64,000 bases of DNA from Leucobacter aridicollis (GCF_013409595.1 NZ_JACCBD010000001.1:2046001-2110000), one strand, 5' to 3'. Positions 27,594 to 36,322 are shown, numbered from the stretch's first letter. The notes: generated by a model not told the origin, from the letters alone. Numbers and translations: made by a program.

Positions 27594-27839
27594 ATGGACA
27601 GCACAGCTGCACAGAACCTCGGCGATCCGGGCCTACACGAGCTCGGGATCGACGATGCGCCCGCCGCTGACACCGCACCCGTCGAGGGGCGCACCAGGCT
27701 CGCCGCGTGGGGGCTCGGGCTCGCCGGAACGCTCGCCTTTGCGACCCTCGTCGTTGGCGCAATCGCCGTCGTCAACTGGGCGCTCCCCTACGTGCACTAC
27801 ATCTACCTGGCGCTCGTCGGCGGGGGCCAGAGCTTCTAG
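27594..27839 (+). CDS. Hypothetical single-pass membrane protein
   Basis: Small protein (81 aa): an acidic N-terminal ~30 residues, then one long hydrophobic helix (AAWGLGLAGTLAFATLVVGA) and a second hydrophobic stretch near the C-terminus ending GGGQSF. No family recognised. Its own leaderless-type promoter supports it as a real gene. Confidence 0.65.
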   Translation: MDSTAAQNLGDPGLHELGIDDAPAADTAPVEGRTRLAAWGLGLAGTLAFATLVVGAIAVVNWALPYVHYIYLALVGGGQSF

Positions 27840-27840
27840 G

Positions 27841-27905
27841 GCAGGGCTGGGCCTGGCAGGGCTGGGCCTGGCAGGGCAGGGCCGGGCTCGGCAGGGCTGG
27901 GCTGG
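27841..27905. repeat. 15-bp G-rich tandem repeat
   Basis: GCAGGGCTGGGCCTG occurs twice exactly, followed by a 20-bp variant and a further partial copy, starting 1 bp after a stop codon. Confidence 0.8.
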
Positions 27906-28037
27906 GAGCGGCCTGCTGTCCCCCGCGCGCCCGCATCACCCGCGCCCCCACGGGCCCGCCTCATCCCCAATGGCCCGTCCCACCGGTCCGGCCCGCGCGC
28001 CCCGCGCATCCCACGGGCCCACCTCACCGCCGCGGCC

Positions 28038-28125
28038 TCGCCAAGTGCACACGGTTCCTGCAGGTGCACACGGTTTCTACGCGAAAAAAGCGTGTACATC
28101 CGCGGGTTTCGTGTACATCCGCCGG
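28038..28125. repeat. Double direct/inverted repeat (hairpin H5)
   Basis: Two copies of GTGCACACGGTT on the left and two of GTGTACATCCGC on the right; the left and right pairs are imperfect inverse complements (TGCACACG against TGTACACG), able to fold into one long imperfect stem around GCGAAAAAAGCG. Lies at the meeting point of convergent genes. AT-richer than its flanks. Confidence 0.65.
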
Positions 28126-28144
28126 TCCGGGCGGGCGCCAAGCG

Positions 28145-29191
28145 TCAGGTCTGGCAGCCGGGGCACCAGTAGAGCTTGCGGTTACCCATCTCCTCGAGCT
28201 TGATGTTCGCCCCGCAGCGCTTACACGGGGTGCCTTCCAGCTTGTACACCCAGTGCCGTTCATCGCGATCGACGAGCGCCTTCTGATAGGCGTCCCCGAC
28301 GAGGCCGTCGATCGTGATCATCTGGCCGACGGTGATGCCGATCTCGAGCAGGTGAGCCCAGTCGTCCCAGAGCGCTTCGAGCACGGTCCGGTCGAGCGTG
28401 TTAGCGGGCGTGTGCGGGTCGAGCTCCGCGCGAAACAGCATCTCGGCGCGATACACGTTGCCGATTCCGGCGACCACGGCCTGGTCCATCAGTACGAGGC
28501 CGATCGCCGTCTTCTTCTTGCCTGCGCGTTCGACGAACCGCTCGCGCTCCTCAGGGCCGTCGGCATTCGCCGGGTCGGGCCCAAGTCGCTGGATCACCCT
28601 GTCGACCTCTGCCGGGGTGAGCACCTCGCAGGCGGTCGGCCCGCGAAGGTCCGCGCACACCGTCTCGTTGAGCAGCCGCACGCGCACCGCGCCGACGGGC
28701 TCGGGCGGGAACGCCTCGAGCAGATCGCCCTCTTTGTCGGCCTCGGCCATGCGAACGCGCGTGCGCCGCGGGGCGCCGATCGACGTCACCGAGTCCTCGC
28801 CGAGGCTGTCGAGCGGCGCGTCGACCGCGGCAAGCGTGCGTTCGCGGAGCGCGTCGCTGCCCTTGGTCCCGCTGCCGACGTGTTCGCCGGTCTGGCCGAG
28901 CTTTGAGTGCCCGGGCGTCTGGCCGTGGATCTGGATCGAGGGGTCGACCCGCACCTCGCCCGAGAAATCCCAGGCGCCGTAGATGCCGAGGTGGATCCGC
29001 AGCCACAGGTCGCCCTCGAACTCGAGGAACATCTGTTTCCCGACAGCGCGGGCGTCGAGCATCTTGCGCCCGTCGAGCTCGGCCGCGCCCTCGACGAAGC
29101 GCCCTTGTGGGCTCGACACCTCGGGTGCCGTGCCCACAAAGTTCGCTGAGAACTGCCGCGCGATTCGGTGTACGGAGTGACCCTCAGGCAT
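28145..29191 (-). CDS. Formamidopyrimidine/endonuclease VIII-type DNA glycosylase (Nei-like)
   Basis: Base-excision repair enzyme (348 aa) removing oxidised bases and nicking the strand. Pro2 and Glu3 of MPEGHSVHR are the catalytic residues; LRIHLGIYGAWDF and the C-terminal zinc finger CKRCGANIK...CPGC are present. Usual length is about 260-300 aa; here roughly 70-80 residues (from ~95 to ~170, acidic and low in hydrophobics) are inserted in the N-terminal beta domain. Starts 2 nt after the rpiB stop and so is in one operon with rpiB and the DsbA-like gene. Confidence 0.88.
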   Translation of the reverse strand: MPEGHSVHRIARQFSANFVGTAPEVSSPQGRFVEGAAELDGRKMLDARAVGKQMFLEFEGDLWLRIHLGIYGAWDFSGEVRVDPSIQIHGQTPGHSKLGQTGEHVGSGTKGSDALRERTLAAVDAPLDSLGEDSVTSIGAPRRTRVRMAEADKEGDLLEAFPPEPVGAVRVRLLNETVCADLRGPTACEVLTPAEVDRVIQRLGPDPANADGPEERERFVERAGKKKTAIGLVLMDQAVVAGIGNVYRAEMLFRAELDPHTPANTLDRTVLEALWDDWAHLLEIGITVGQMITIDGLVGDAYQKALVDRDERHWVYKLEGTPCKRCGANIKLEEMGNRKLYWCPGCQT

Positions 29192-29193
29192 CG

Positions 29194-29685
29194 CTACAGG
29201 CTGTCGACCTGCTTGCCGGCGATCGCGCCGGTCTGCTCGTACTCGCCGAGCTGAGCGATGCGGCGCACGTGGCGCTCGTCGCCAGGGAAGGGCGTGTCGA
29301 TGAACAGGTCGATGAACTTGATCGCGTCTGCAACCTCGTGCTGGCGAGCGCCGATCGAGATCACGTTCGCGTTGTTGTGCTCGCGCGCGAGCGACGCCGT
29401 CGACTCGTTCCACACGAGTGCTGCGCGCACGCCCTGCACCTTGTTCGCAGCCATCTGCTCGCCGTTGCCCGACCCGCCGAACACGACACCCAGGGCCTCG
29501 ACCCCGTCGCGCTCGTCGCGGGCGACGCCGAGGGCCGCGTTGATGCAGAACGAGGGGTAGTCATCGAGCGCGTCATACTCGGCAGGCCCGTGGTCAATCA
29601 CCTCGAATCCGCGATCGCGCAGGTGCTGCTGCAGCTGCTGACTGAACTCGAGGCCGGCATGGTCCGTGGCGACGTGAATACGCAT
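29194..29685 (-). CDS. rpiB: Ribose-5-phosphate isomerase B
   Basis: Interconverts ribose-5-phosphate and ribulose-5-phosphate in the pentose phosphate pathway (163 aa). ATDHAG near the N-terminus and GGSGNGEQMAANKV carry the active site; Glu76 replaces the catalytic Cys of the E. coli type, as in the Mycobacterium tuberculosis enzyme. ATG 29685 is supported by TAGGCT 7 nt upstream, meaning it may have its own leaderless transcript inside the operon. Confidence 0.93.
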   Translation of the reverse strand: MRIHVATDHAGLEFSQQLQQHLRDRGFEVIDHGPAEYDALDDYPSFCINAALGVARDERDGVEALGVVFGGSGNGEQMAANKVQGVRAALVWNESTASLAREHNNANVISIGARQHEVADAIKFIDLFIDTPFPGDERHVRRIAQLGEYEQTGAIAGKQVDSL

Positions 29686-29692
29686 GGGACTA

Positions 29693-29698
29693 AGCCTA
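29693..29698 (-). promoter_or_regulatory. -10 element, probable internal leaderless promoter of rpiB
   Basis: TAGGCT on the minus strand, 7 nt, then ATG. It overlaps the stop codon of the upstream DsbA-like gene. Confidence 0.5.
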
Positions 29699-30316
29699 GC
29701 CAAACTGGGGGCCGACGGTGCGCCCGCGCTTGAGCTCGTAGAACCCGGGCACGCTTGAGGCGGCCGCGATCCCGTCCCACAGCTTCAGGGCCATGTCGCC
29801 GGTGGGCGCGGGCGAGACGACGGGCCCGAAGAACGCGACGCCATCGATCGAGATGATCGGAACGCCGACGTCGGGGCCCGCGATGTCAAGCGCGTGCGTC
29901 GTGTTCGCGCGCAGCTGCTCGTCACTCGCATCGCTGTCGGCCGCCGAGGCGAGGCCGGCGTCGAGGCCGACCGCGGTGAGGGCCTCCGCGAGAATCGCCT
30001 CGACGTCCATGCGACCGCCGGGGTGCACGCGGGTGCCGATCTCGGTGTAGAGCTTGCCGACGACGACGTCGCCCGCTGCGCCCTCCCCCGCTGCGACGCG
30101 CGCTGCCTCGACGACGCGCCCGAAGCGGTGTCCGGCTGCGTGGTGATCCGCGTGCGAGTTGTCGGAGTTGCCCTCGTTGATGATCTTCAGGCTGATCGGC
30201 CGCCAGACAACGTCAAACCCGCGGGCTTCTGATACTTCCTGCGCCCAACGGCTGGTCATCCAGCACCAGGGGCAGATCGGATCGAAATAGAACTCAACTC
30301 TCGGCGTGTTTCCCAT
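29696..30316 (-). CDS. DsbA-family thiol oxidoreductase, mycothiol-dependent nitroreductase type
   Basis: Cytoplasmic thioredoxin-fold protein (206 aa) with active site CPWC at residues 15-18 in FYFDPICPWCW and TSRW after it, the hallmark of the Rv2466c (mycothiol-dependent nitroreductase) group. The cis-Pro region is GVPIISID. No signal peptide. The gene order here (DsbA, rpiB, nei, with pepN and glbO nearby) is the same as around Rv2464c-Rv2470 in Mycobacterium. Suggests that the organism makes mycothiol. Confidence 0.88.
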   Translation of the reverse strand: MGNTPRVEFYFDPICPWCWMTSRWAQEVSEARGFDVVWRPISLKIINEGNSDNSHADHHAAGHRFGRVVEAARVAAGEGAAGDVVVGKLYTEIGTRVHPGGRMDVEAILAEALTAVGLDAGLASAADSDASDEQLRANTTHALDIAGPDVGVPIISIDGVAFFGPVVSPAPTGDMALKLWDGIAAASSVPGFYELKRGRTVGPQFG

Positions 30317-30322
30317 GTCCTG

Positions 30323-30328
30323 ATTCTA
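30323..30328 (-). promoter_or_regulatory. -10 element, probable leaderless start of the DsbA-like gene
   Basis: TAGAAT on the minus strand, close to consensus, then 6 nt and ATG at 30316. Confidence 0.6.
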
Positions 30329-30383
30329 GGCTGTTTGCTGCAAGAGCAAATCAGCAATTGTCGCGAGAGCTACAGGGGGCCGT

Positions 30384-31070
30384 TTGAGCATCTGGGAATG
30401 GGTGACCAACGCGATCGAGGCGTTCGCCCTCGCAACCGTCGAGTCGCCGTGGGTGCTACTCGTGGTGCTCGCACTGTGCATCATCGACGCCATCTTCCCG
30501 CCGGTGCCCTCGGAATCCGTGATCATCGCGGTCGCGACCGTCGTCGTCGCGGATCACTCCCACACGCTCTGGCTGCTCGGCGTCATCGCTGCGGTCGGCG
30601 CGTTCACCGGCGACCAGATGGTCTATTGGATCGGCCGGAGGCTCGGGGACCGCAACCCGAAGTGGTTGCGCGGCAAGCGGGCCCAGCGAACGCTCGGCTG
30701 GGCTCGGCGGGCGATCAGGCGGAGCGGCCCGATCCTCATCATGACGGGGAGGTTCATCCCCGTTGGCCGCACCGCCGTCAACCTCGCAGCCGGCACGACC
30801 AGGTACCCGGCCTGGAAGTTTTCGATCGCGGCCGCCTTCGCCGCAGTCTTTTGGGCGGTGTACTCGATCGCGATCGGCGCGATCTTCGGGAACATCTTCG
30901 GCAGCCACCCGATCCTCGCGCTGCTGCTCGGGCTCGTCACCGCGTTCACCATCGGCCTGCTGGTGGAGTTCATCTCGACGAGGATCGGGCGCAGGATCCA
31001 GACCCGCCGCATGGCGGCCTTCCGCGCCGCATGGGCTGAGGAGAAGGCCGCACCGGGCTCGGAAGACTAG
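30384..31070 (+). CDS. DedA-family membrane protein
   Basis: Inner-membrane protein (228 aa), DedA/SNARE-associated family, linked in other bacteria to lipid flipping and envelope homeostasis. IFPPVPSESVIIA, GDQMVYWIGRRLG, and GRFIPVGRTAVNLAAG are the conserved re-entrant and Arg-containing motifs. Four to five helices. Starts with TTG, preceded by a purine run CAGGGGG. Lies between the DsbA cluster and an aldo/keto reductase. Confidence 0.9.
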   Translation: MSIWEWVTNAIEAFALATVESPWVLLVVLALCIIDAIFPPVPSESVIIAVATVVVADHSHTLWLLGVIAAVGAFTGDQMVYWIGRRLGDRNPKWLRGKRAQRTLGWARRAIRRSGPILIMTGRFIPVGRTAVNLAAGTTRYPAWKFSIAAAFAAVFWAVYSIAIGAIFGNIFGSHPILALLLGLVTAFTIGLLVEFISTRIGRRIQTRRMAAFRAAWAEEKAAPGSED

Positions 31071-31105
31071 GCGAGGCGAGATCCACGCATGTCTCCCCCA
31101 GCCAA

Positions 31106-31156
31106 ATGTTCTGTGCTTGGTCAATTACGCCGGGTAATTGAGCAAGCACAGAACAT
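31106..31156. repeat. Long AT-rich inverted repeat (hairpin H3)
   Basis: 22-nt arms ATGTTCTGTGCTTGGTCAAT(TA) and the matching complement pair with one mismatch across a 7-nt GC loop. Sits between convergent genes (DedA and aldo/keto reductase), likely terminating both. About 40 percent GC against a 70 percent background. Confidence 0.9.
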
Positions 31157-31199
31157 GTGAGGGTGTTCGGGTACGGGGACGGAGATCCCGGGGTAGCTG

Positions 31200-32159
31200 T
31201 TACTCGGTGGCGGGCAGCGGGAAGAGTGCCTCGATCTGCGCAATCTGCTCGGCAGTCGGGCGGAACGCCTCCCCCGCGGCGGCGTTCTGGCGCACCTGCT
31301 CGGGTGTCGTCGCGCCGGCGATAACGCTCGAGATCGGCTCGTGCGTGAGCAGCCACCCGAAGGTCGCCTCGAGCATCGACACGCCCCAGCCGTCGCACAG
31401 CGCTCGGTAGGCGTCCAGCGCGTCCCAGTTCGCGCCCTCGGCGACGTGGGCGCGCTGGCGCATGATCCGCGAGTCGGCCGGGAAGTGGTCGCGGGTGAAC
31501 TTGCCTGTCAGCAGCCCGTTCGCGAGTGGGAAGAACGGGAGCAGCCCGAGCCCGAGCCCGCGGGCCGCCGGCGTCACCGACACGTCGGTTTCGCGGTTCA
31601 CGAGGCTGAGCTCGTTCTGGGCGGTGACGAATGCCGTCACTCCGAGTTCCGTGGCGACGCCCGCCGCCTCCTCCATTTGCTCTGCCGAGAAGTTCGAGTG
31701 GCCAATCGCGAGGACCTTGCCCTCGCGCACGAGTTCGTCAAGGGCTGACAGGGTCTCGGCAATCGGCGTCTCAGTGTCGGGCATGTGCAGCTGATAGAGA
31801 TCGATGCGGTCGGTCTGCAGGCGCGTGAGCGATCCCTCGATTGACGCGCGGATGAACTCGCGCGAGCCTCGATTGCCCGCATACGGCGCGCCCGAGTCCG
31901 GGTACCCAAACTTCGTTGCGAGCACGATTTCGTCGCGCCGGCCGACGAGTGCGCGCCCCATCATCTCTTCGCTCTTGCCGAACGAGTAGCCGTACAGGTC
32001 GGCGGTGTCGAACAGCGTGATCCCGGCGTCGATCGCGGCGTGGATGACAGCGTCGGTGCCGTCTTGCCCCTCGGTCTTCGACCCCGGGCGCCCGAAGTTA
32101 TTGCAGCCGAGGCCGGTTGCAGAGACGGCGATGGACGAGCTTCCGAGAGTACGAGTCAT
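31200..32159 (-). CDS. Aldo/keto reductase
   Basis: NADP(H)-dependent oxidoreductase of the AKR superfamily (319 aa). Catalytic tetrad positions are visible: Asp in FDTADLYG with its Tyr, Lys in VLATKFGYP, and His in YQLHMPD. GLLPFFPLANGLLTGKF and the C-terminal AGATTPEQV bind the cofactor. Probable yhdN-like stress reductase; substrate unknown. ATG 32159 has TATGGT 6 nt upstream. Confidence 0.9.
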   Translation of the reverse strand: MTRTLGSSSIAVSATGLGCNNFGRPGSKTEGQDGTDAVIHAAIDAGITLFDTADLYGYSFGKSEEMMGRALVGRRDEIVLATKFGYPDSGAPYAGNRGSREFIRASIEGSLTRLQTDRIDLYQLHMPDTETPIAETLSALDELVREGKVLAIGHSNFSAEQMEEAAGVATELGVTAFVTAQNELSLVNRETDVSVTPAARGLGLGLLPFFPLANGLLTGKFTRDHFPADSRIMRQRAHVAEGANWDALDAYRALCDGWGVSMLEATFGWLLTHEPISSVIAGATTPEQVRQNAAAGEAFRPTAEQIAQIEALFPLPATE

Positions 32160-32165
32160 GGACCA

Positions 32166-32171
32166 ACCATA
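32166..32171 (-). promoter_or_regulatory. -10 element, probable leaderless start of the aldo/keto reductase
   Basis: TATGGT on the minus strand, 6 nt, ATG. Confidence 0.45.
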
Positions 32172-32249
32172 TTTCGTCAGCCGTCTCATTGGCTACGGGA
32201 TTAGGCTTGAGCCATTCACTGATAGTTCTTACTTTGCACAAGGAGTACC

Positions 32250-34835
32250 GTGCCAGGAACAAACCTCACCCGCGTCGAAGCCCAGGAGCGGGCAAGCATC
32301 GTCACGAGCCACAGCTACGAAGTCGCGCTCGACCTCACGACCGGCCCCGAGACCTTCGCAGCCGACACCACGGTGCGCTTCGACGCGACCGCCGGTGCCG
32401 CGACCTTCATCGACGTCATCGCTGACTCGGTCGAGTCGATCGAGCTGAATGGCGCCGAGCTGAACCCGGCCGAGCTGTTCGCCGATTCGCGCATCCAGCT
32501 GCCGAACCTCGCGGCCGAGAACACGCTGCGCATCCGTTCGACGATGCGCTACATGAACACCGGCGAGGGCCTGCACCGCTTCGAGGATCCCGCCGACGGC
32601 GAGGTCTATCTGTACTCGCAGTTCGAGGTGCCCGACTCGCGCCGCATGTTCCCCGTGTTCGAACAGCCCGACCTGAAGGCCACGTTCCAGTTCACGATCA
32701 CCGCGCCGGCGCGCTGGAAGGTCGTCTCGAACCAGCCGACCCCGGAGCCGACCCCGGCGGGCACGAAGGCCGGCGCGCAGGGCGCCGACTGGGCTGAGCA
32801 GGACATCGCGACCTGGACGTTCGGCAAGACCCCGGTCATGTCGAGCTACATCACGGCGCTCATCGCCGGCCCGTACCGCGAGGTTCGCGGCGAGCTTACG
32901 AGCACCGACGGCCGCGTCATCCCTCTTGGCGTGTTCTGCCGCGAGTCGCTCGCGCCGTACCTCGACGCCGACTACATCTTCGACAAGACCCGCGAGGGCT
33001 TCAAGTTCTTCGAGACCGAGTTCGACTACCCGTACCCGTTCGACAAGTACGACCAGCTCTTCGTTCCCGAGTACAACATGGGCGCGATGGAGAACATCGG
33101 CGCCGTGACCTTCACCGAGGCGTACGTCTTCCGCAGCCAGGTGACCGACGCGATGCGCGAGCGCCGCGTCGTCACGATCCTGCACGAGCTCGCCCACATG
33201 TGGTTCGGCGACCTCGTCACGATGCGCTGGTGGAACGATCTGTGGCTCAACGAGTCGTTCGCTGAGTACATGTCGGTGCTCGCGACCGCCGAGGCGACCG
33301 AGTGGACAGGCAGCTGGACGACGTTTGTCGGCAGCGAGAAGTCGTGGGCGTACCGTCAGGATCAGCTCCCCTCGACCCACCCGATCGTGGCGCCCATCCG
33401 CGACCTCGAAGACGTGCTCGTGAACTTCGACGGCATCACCTACGCGAAGGGCGCCTCGGTGCTCAAGCAGCTCGTCGCCTGGGTCGGTCGCGAACCGTTC
33501 ATGCAGGGCGTGCACGACTACTTCGTGAAGCACAACCACTCGAACACCGAGCTGCCCGACCTCATGGTGGAGCTCGAGGCGCGCAGCGGCCGCGACCTCA
33601 GCGACTGGACGAAGAAGTGGCTCGAGACCGCGGGCGTGAACACGCTCCGCCCCGAGTTCACGGTCGACGCCGACGGCAACTTCGAGACGTTCGCGATTAC
33701 GCAGACCGCGGCGGCCGACTACCCGACCATCCGCCCGCACCGCATCGCGGTTGGCCTCTACGAGGAGCAGGACGGTCGCCTCGTGCGCGTCAAGCGGCTC
33801 GAACTCGACGTCGACGGCGCGTCGACCGACGTTCCCGAGCTCGTCGGCAGCCAGCAGCCCGCGCTCGTGCTGCTCAACGACGAGGATCTCTCGTACGCGA
33901 AGATCCGCTTCGACGAGCGCTCGCTCGAGACCGCGAGCACCAAGCTCGGCAGCATCGAGGATTCGCTCGCCCGCTCGCTCGTCTGGGGCTCGCTCTGGGA
34001 CGCGACCCGCGACGGCGAGTTCCCCGCGAGCCGCTTCGTCGACATCGTGCTCGCGCACGTCGCCGGCGAGACGAACTCGACCGTGCTGCGCACCGTGATC
34101 CAGCAGCTCGTACTCTCCGCGTCGAGCTACGTCGCGCCCGAGAAGCGTGCGGCGACGCTCGAGAAGGTTGCCGACGCGCTCTGGCAGCTCGCCCTCGCGG
34201 CTGAGGCGGGCTCGGACAACCAGTTCCAGTTCGTGAAGGCGTTCGCGAGCCTCGCGGGCACCGACGCGCAGCTCGACCAGGTGCTCGCGCTGCTCGAGGA
34301 GCGCACCCCGCTCACCGGTCTCGACATCGACACCGATCTCGGGTGGGAGCTGCTCATCTCGCTCGCAGCCGGTGGCCGCGCGTCCGGCGCCGAGATCGAC
34401 GCCGCGCTCGCCGACGACCGCACCGCGACAGGCAACCAGTCGGCCGCCCACGCGCGCGCCGCGCTCCCGACCGCCGACGACAAGGCAGCGGCATGGGCCT
34501 CGGTCTGGGCCGAGGCAGGCAAGCCGAACGCGATCGTCCGCGCGACGGGCCTCGGCTTCCTGCGCGCGCAGGATCGCGAGCTGCTCACGCCCTACATCGA
34601 GCGGTTCTTTGCCGAGCTGCTTCCCGTGTGGGAGTCGCGCAGCTACGCGATCGCGGAGGAGCTCATCGATGGGTTCTACCCGTCGCCGCTCGCGAACGAG
34701 GAGCTGCGCCAGGCGACCGCCGCGTGGCTTGACGCGAACGCGGAGGCGCCCGCGGCGCTTCGCCGCCTCATCGTCGAGCATCTCGCCGGTGTCGAGCGGG
34801 CACTCGTTGCCCAGGCGGCTGACGCGAGGGCCTAA
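32250..34835 (+). CDS. pepN: Aminopeptidase N (M1 zinc metallopeptidase)
   Basis: Cytosolic aminopeptidase (861 aa) releasing N-terminal residues from peptides. The exopeptidase motif GAMEN is near residue 278 and the zinc site HELAHMWFGD with the downstream NESFAEY Glu follows near 313-340; a C-terminal ERAP1-like helical domain fills residues ~530-850. GTG 32250 has AGGAG 5 nt upstream. The stop overlaps mscS (TAATG), starting a three-gene operon pepN-mscS-glbO. Confidence 0.95.
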   Translation: MPGTNLTRVEAQERASIVTSHSYEVALDLTTGPETFAADTTVRFDATAGAATFIDVIADSVESIELNGAELNPAELFADSRIQLPNLAAENTLRIRSTMRYMNTGEGLHRFEDPADGEVYLYSQFEVPDSRRMFPVFEQPDLKATFQFTITAPARWKVVSNQPTPEPTPAGTKAGAQGADWAEQDIATWTFGKTPVMSSYITALIAGPYREVRGELTSTDGRVIPLGVFCRESLAPYLDADYIFDKTREGFKFFETEFDYPYPFDKYDQLFVPEYNMGAMENIGAVTFTEAYVFRSQVTDAMRERRVVTILHELAHMWFGDLVTMRWWNDLWLNESFAEYMSVLATAEATEWTGSWTTFVGSEKSWAYRQDQLPSTHPIVAPIRDLEDVLVNFDGITYAKGASVLKQLVAWVGREPFMQGVHDYFVKHNHSNTELPDLMVELEARSGRDLSDWTKKWLETAGVNTLRPEFTVDADGNFETFAITQTAAADYPTIRPHRIAVGLYEEQDGRLVRVKRLELDVDGASTDVPELVGSQQPALVLLNDEDLSYAKIRFDERSLETASTKLGSIEDSLARSLVWGSLWDATRDGEFPASRFVDIVLAHVAGETNSTVLRTVIQQLVLSASSYVAPEKRAATLEKVADALWQLALAAEAGSDNQFQFVKAFASLAGTDAQLDQVLALLEERTPLTGLDIDTDLGWELLISLAAGGRASGAEIDAALADDRTATGNQSAAHARAALPTADDKAAAWASVWAEAGKPNAIVRATGLGFLRAQDRELLTPYIERFFAELLPVWESRSYAIAEELIDGFYPSPLANEELRQATAAWLDANAEAPAALRRLIVEHLAGVERALVAQAADARA

Positions 34836-35773
34836 TGTTCCGCCTGACGACGGACGGCGGAGACGTCGCCGAAGAGGTCACGGAGGCCGTGAGCTCGGCC
34901 TTCGTGACCTTCCTCGAGACGTGGCAGAAGCCACTGATCATCGTGCTCATCATTGTGCTCGCGATTGTCGCCAACTGGCTCCTGCTGCGGCTCCTGAATC
35001 GCACGGTGACCCAGATCGTCCGCGGCGTCAAGCGTTCGCAGAACGTCGACACGACGTCGGAGATGCGCGCGGCGCCGTACATCCACGCCCGTGCGGTGCA
35101 GCGCACGCGCACCCTGGGCTCCGTGGGGCGCGCGATCCTGACGTGGACGATCTCCGTGATCGCCATCATCCTGATTCTCGGACAGCTCAACGTCGACCTC
35201 GGCGCGATCCTGACCTCGGCGGGTATCGTCGCGGCGGGCCTCGCGTTCGGCGCGCAGAACGTCGTGAAGGACGTGCTCAACGGCATCTTCATGGTGTTCG
35301 AGGATCAGCTCGGTGTCGGCGACCTCATCACGGTCGGCGAGATCACCGGCACGGTGGAGGAGGTCGGGATCCGCGTGACCCAGGTGCGCGCCCTCGACGG
35401 GACGCTGTGGTTCATCCGGAACGGCGAGATCCTGACCCTTGGCAACTCGTCGCAGGGCTGGGGCCGCGCGCTCGTCGACGTCACCGTGGACGCGAATCAG
35501 GATCTGACCCAGGTCTCGGATGTCGCCCTCGAGGCGGTTCGCGCGCTCCTCACTTCCGACAGGTTCGCGCGCAAGGTGACCGGCGAGCCCGAGGTCTGGG
35601 GGCTCGAAAGCGTGTTTGGTGACCGCGCGACGCTCCGCATGGCGGTGCGCACGCGGCCAGAGGCGCAGTGGGAAGTTCAACGCGGGATCCGTGCGGAGCT
35701 CCGCCGGAAGTTCGCGGACGCGGGAATTAAGCTGGCAGACGAACTGCCACGCCTACAGCAGGGAGAGATGTGA
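34835..35773 (+). CDS. Mechanosensitive ion channel, MscS family
   Basis: Small-conductance-type mechanosensitive channel (312 aa) that relieves osmotic pressure. Helices at ~25-50, ~95-115 and ~125-145 are followed by the pore helix GIVAAGLAFGAQNVVKDVLNGIF and the MscS beta domain (EDQLGVGDLITVG, GTLWFIRNGEI). Starts one base inside the pepN stop and ends with GTGA overlap to glbO. Confidence 0.93.
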   Translation: MFRLTTDGGDVAEEVTEAVSSAFVTFLETWQKPLIIVLIIVLAIVANWLLLRLLNRTVTQIVRGVKRSQNVDTTSEMRAAPYIHARAVQRTRTLGSVGRAILTWTISVIAIILILGQLNVDLGAILTSAGIVAAGLAFGAQNVVKDVLNGIFMVFEDQLGVGDLITVGEITGTVEEVGIRVTQVRALDGTLWFIRNGEILTLGNSSQGWGRALVDVTVDANQDLTQVSDVALEAVRALLTSDRFARKVTGEPEVWGLESVFGDRATLRMAVRTRPEAQWEVQRGIRAELRRKFADAGIKLADELPRLQQGEM

Positions 35774-36258
35774 CGAACGACGATGCAACCGCAGCCGCGC
35801 AGGCGGCCGCTACCGCAGGATCGACCGGAGAGCAGCCCACGCCGCGCTTAACGCTGCGCGCCGGCGAGACGGGTCACGCAGTGACCGACACCGTCTGGTC
35901 GCAGGTGGGCGGCACGGAGACGTTCGAGCGCATCGCGCGTGCCTTCTATCGCGGCATTCGCGAGGACGAGGTGCTCGCGCCGATGTACCCGCAGGACGAT
36001 TGGGAGGGCGCGACCTGGCGTATCCAGGCGTTCCTCGAGCAGTACTGGGGCGGCCCGTCCGCATACCAGGAGGAGCGCGGACACCCCCGCCTGCGCATGC
36101 GGCACGCGCCCTTCCCGGTCACCCCTGACGCCAAGGAGCGGTGGCTGAAGCACATGCACGCGGCGCTCGACGAGGTCGAACTGCCGCCGATGCACGACGC
36201 GGCGTTCCGCGACTACATCGAGCGCGCGGCACTCGCGATGGTCAATCGCTTCGAGTAG
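35770..36258 (+). CDS. glbO: Group II truncated hemoglobin (trHbO)
   Basis: Heme protein (162 aa) of the trHb2/GlbO type, proposed in other actinobacteria to handle O2, NO or peroxide. The globin domain runs from about residue 40: VGGTETFERIARAFYRG, then MYPQDDWEGA, the FLEQYWGG segment with Trp, and the proximal His in RMRHAPFPV. A polar N-terminal extension of ~35 residues precedes it. Last gene of the pepN-mscS-glbO operon. Confidence 0.93.
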   Translation: MTNDDATAAAQAAATAGSTGEQPTPRLTLRAGETGHAVTDTVWSQVGGTETFERIARAFYRGIREDEVLAPMYPQDDWEGATWRIQAFLEQYWGGPSAYQEERGHPRLRMRHAPFPVTPDAKERWLKHMHAALDEVELPPMHDAAFRDYIERAALAMVNRFE

Positions 36259-36287
36259 CGGCGCGTGCTCCCCTGCTGGGTTGGATG

Positions 36288-36317
36288 CGGCGGCCGTCCG
36301 CTGATCGGCGGCCGCCG
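36288..36317. terminator. Bidirectional hairpin between glbO and lipoprotein gene
   Basis: CGGCGGCCG (36288-36296) pairs with CGGCCGCCG (36309-36317) between two convergent genes. Confidence 0.55.
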
Positions 36318-36322
36318 ACAGG

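Larger units (their letters stand above)
27840..28144. other. Repeat-rich convergent intergenic region
   Basis: 305 bp with no gene. Contains 15-bp GCAGGGCTGGGCCTG repeats (27841-27905), a degenerate C-rich stretch with repeated ATCCCACGGGCCC-like words, and the double-repeat hairpin H5 at 28038-28125. Lies between convergent genes. Confidence 0.75.

Noticed and set aside
28038..28125. CRISPR-like or integron-like repeats
   Set aside because: Only two direct copies on each side, inverse to each other; fits a hairpin, with no integrase or cas genes.
32229..34781. An 850-codon open frame antisense to pepN
   Set aside because: High-GC DNA leaves long open frames opposite real genes. The product is Arg/Val/Glu-rich with no recognisable domain, while the plus strand encodes an intact M1 aminopeptidase.
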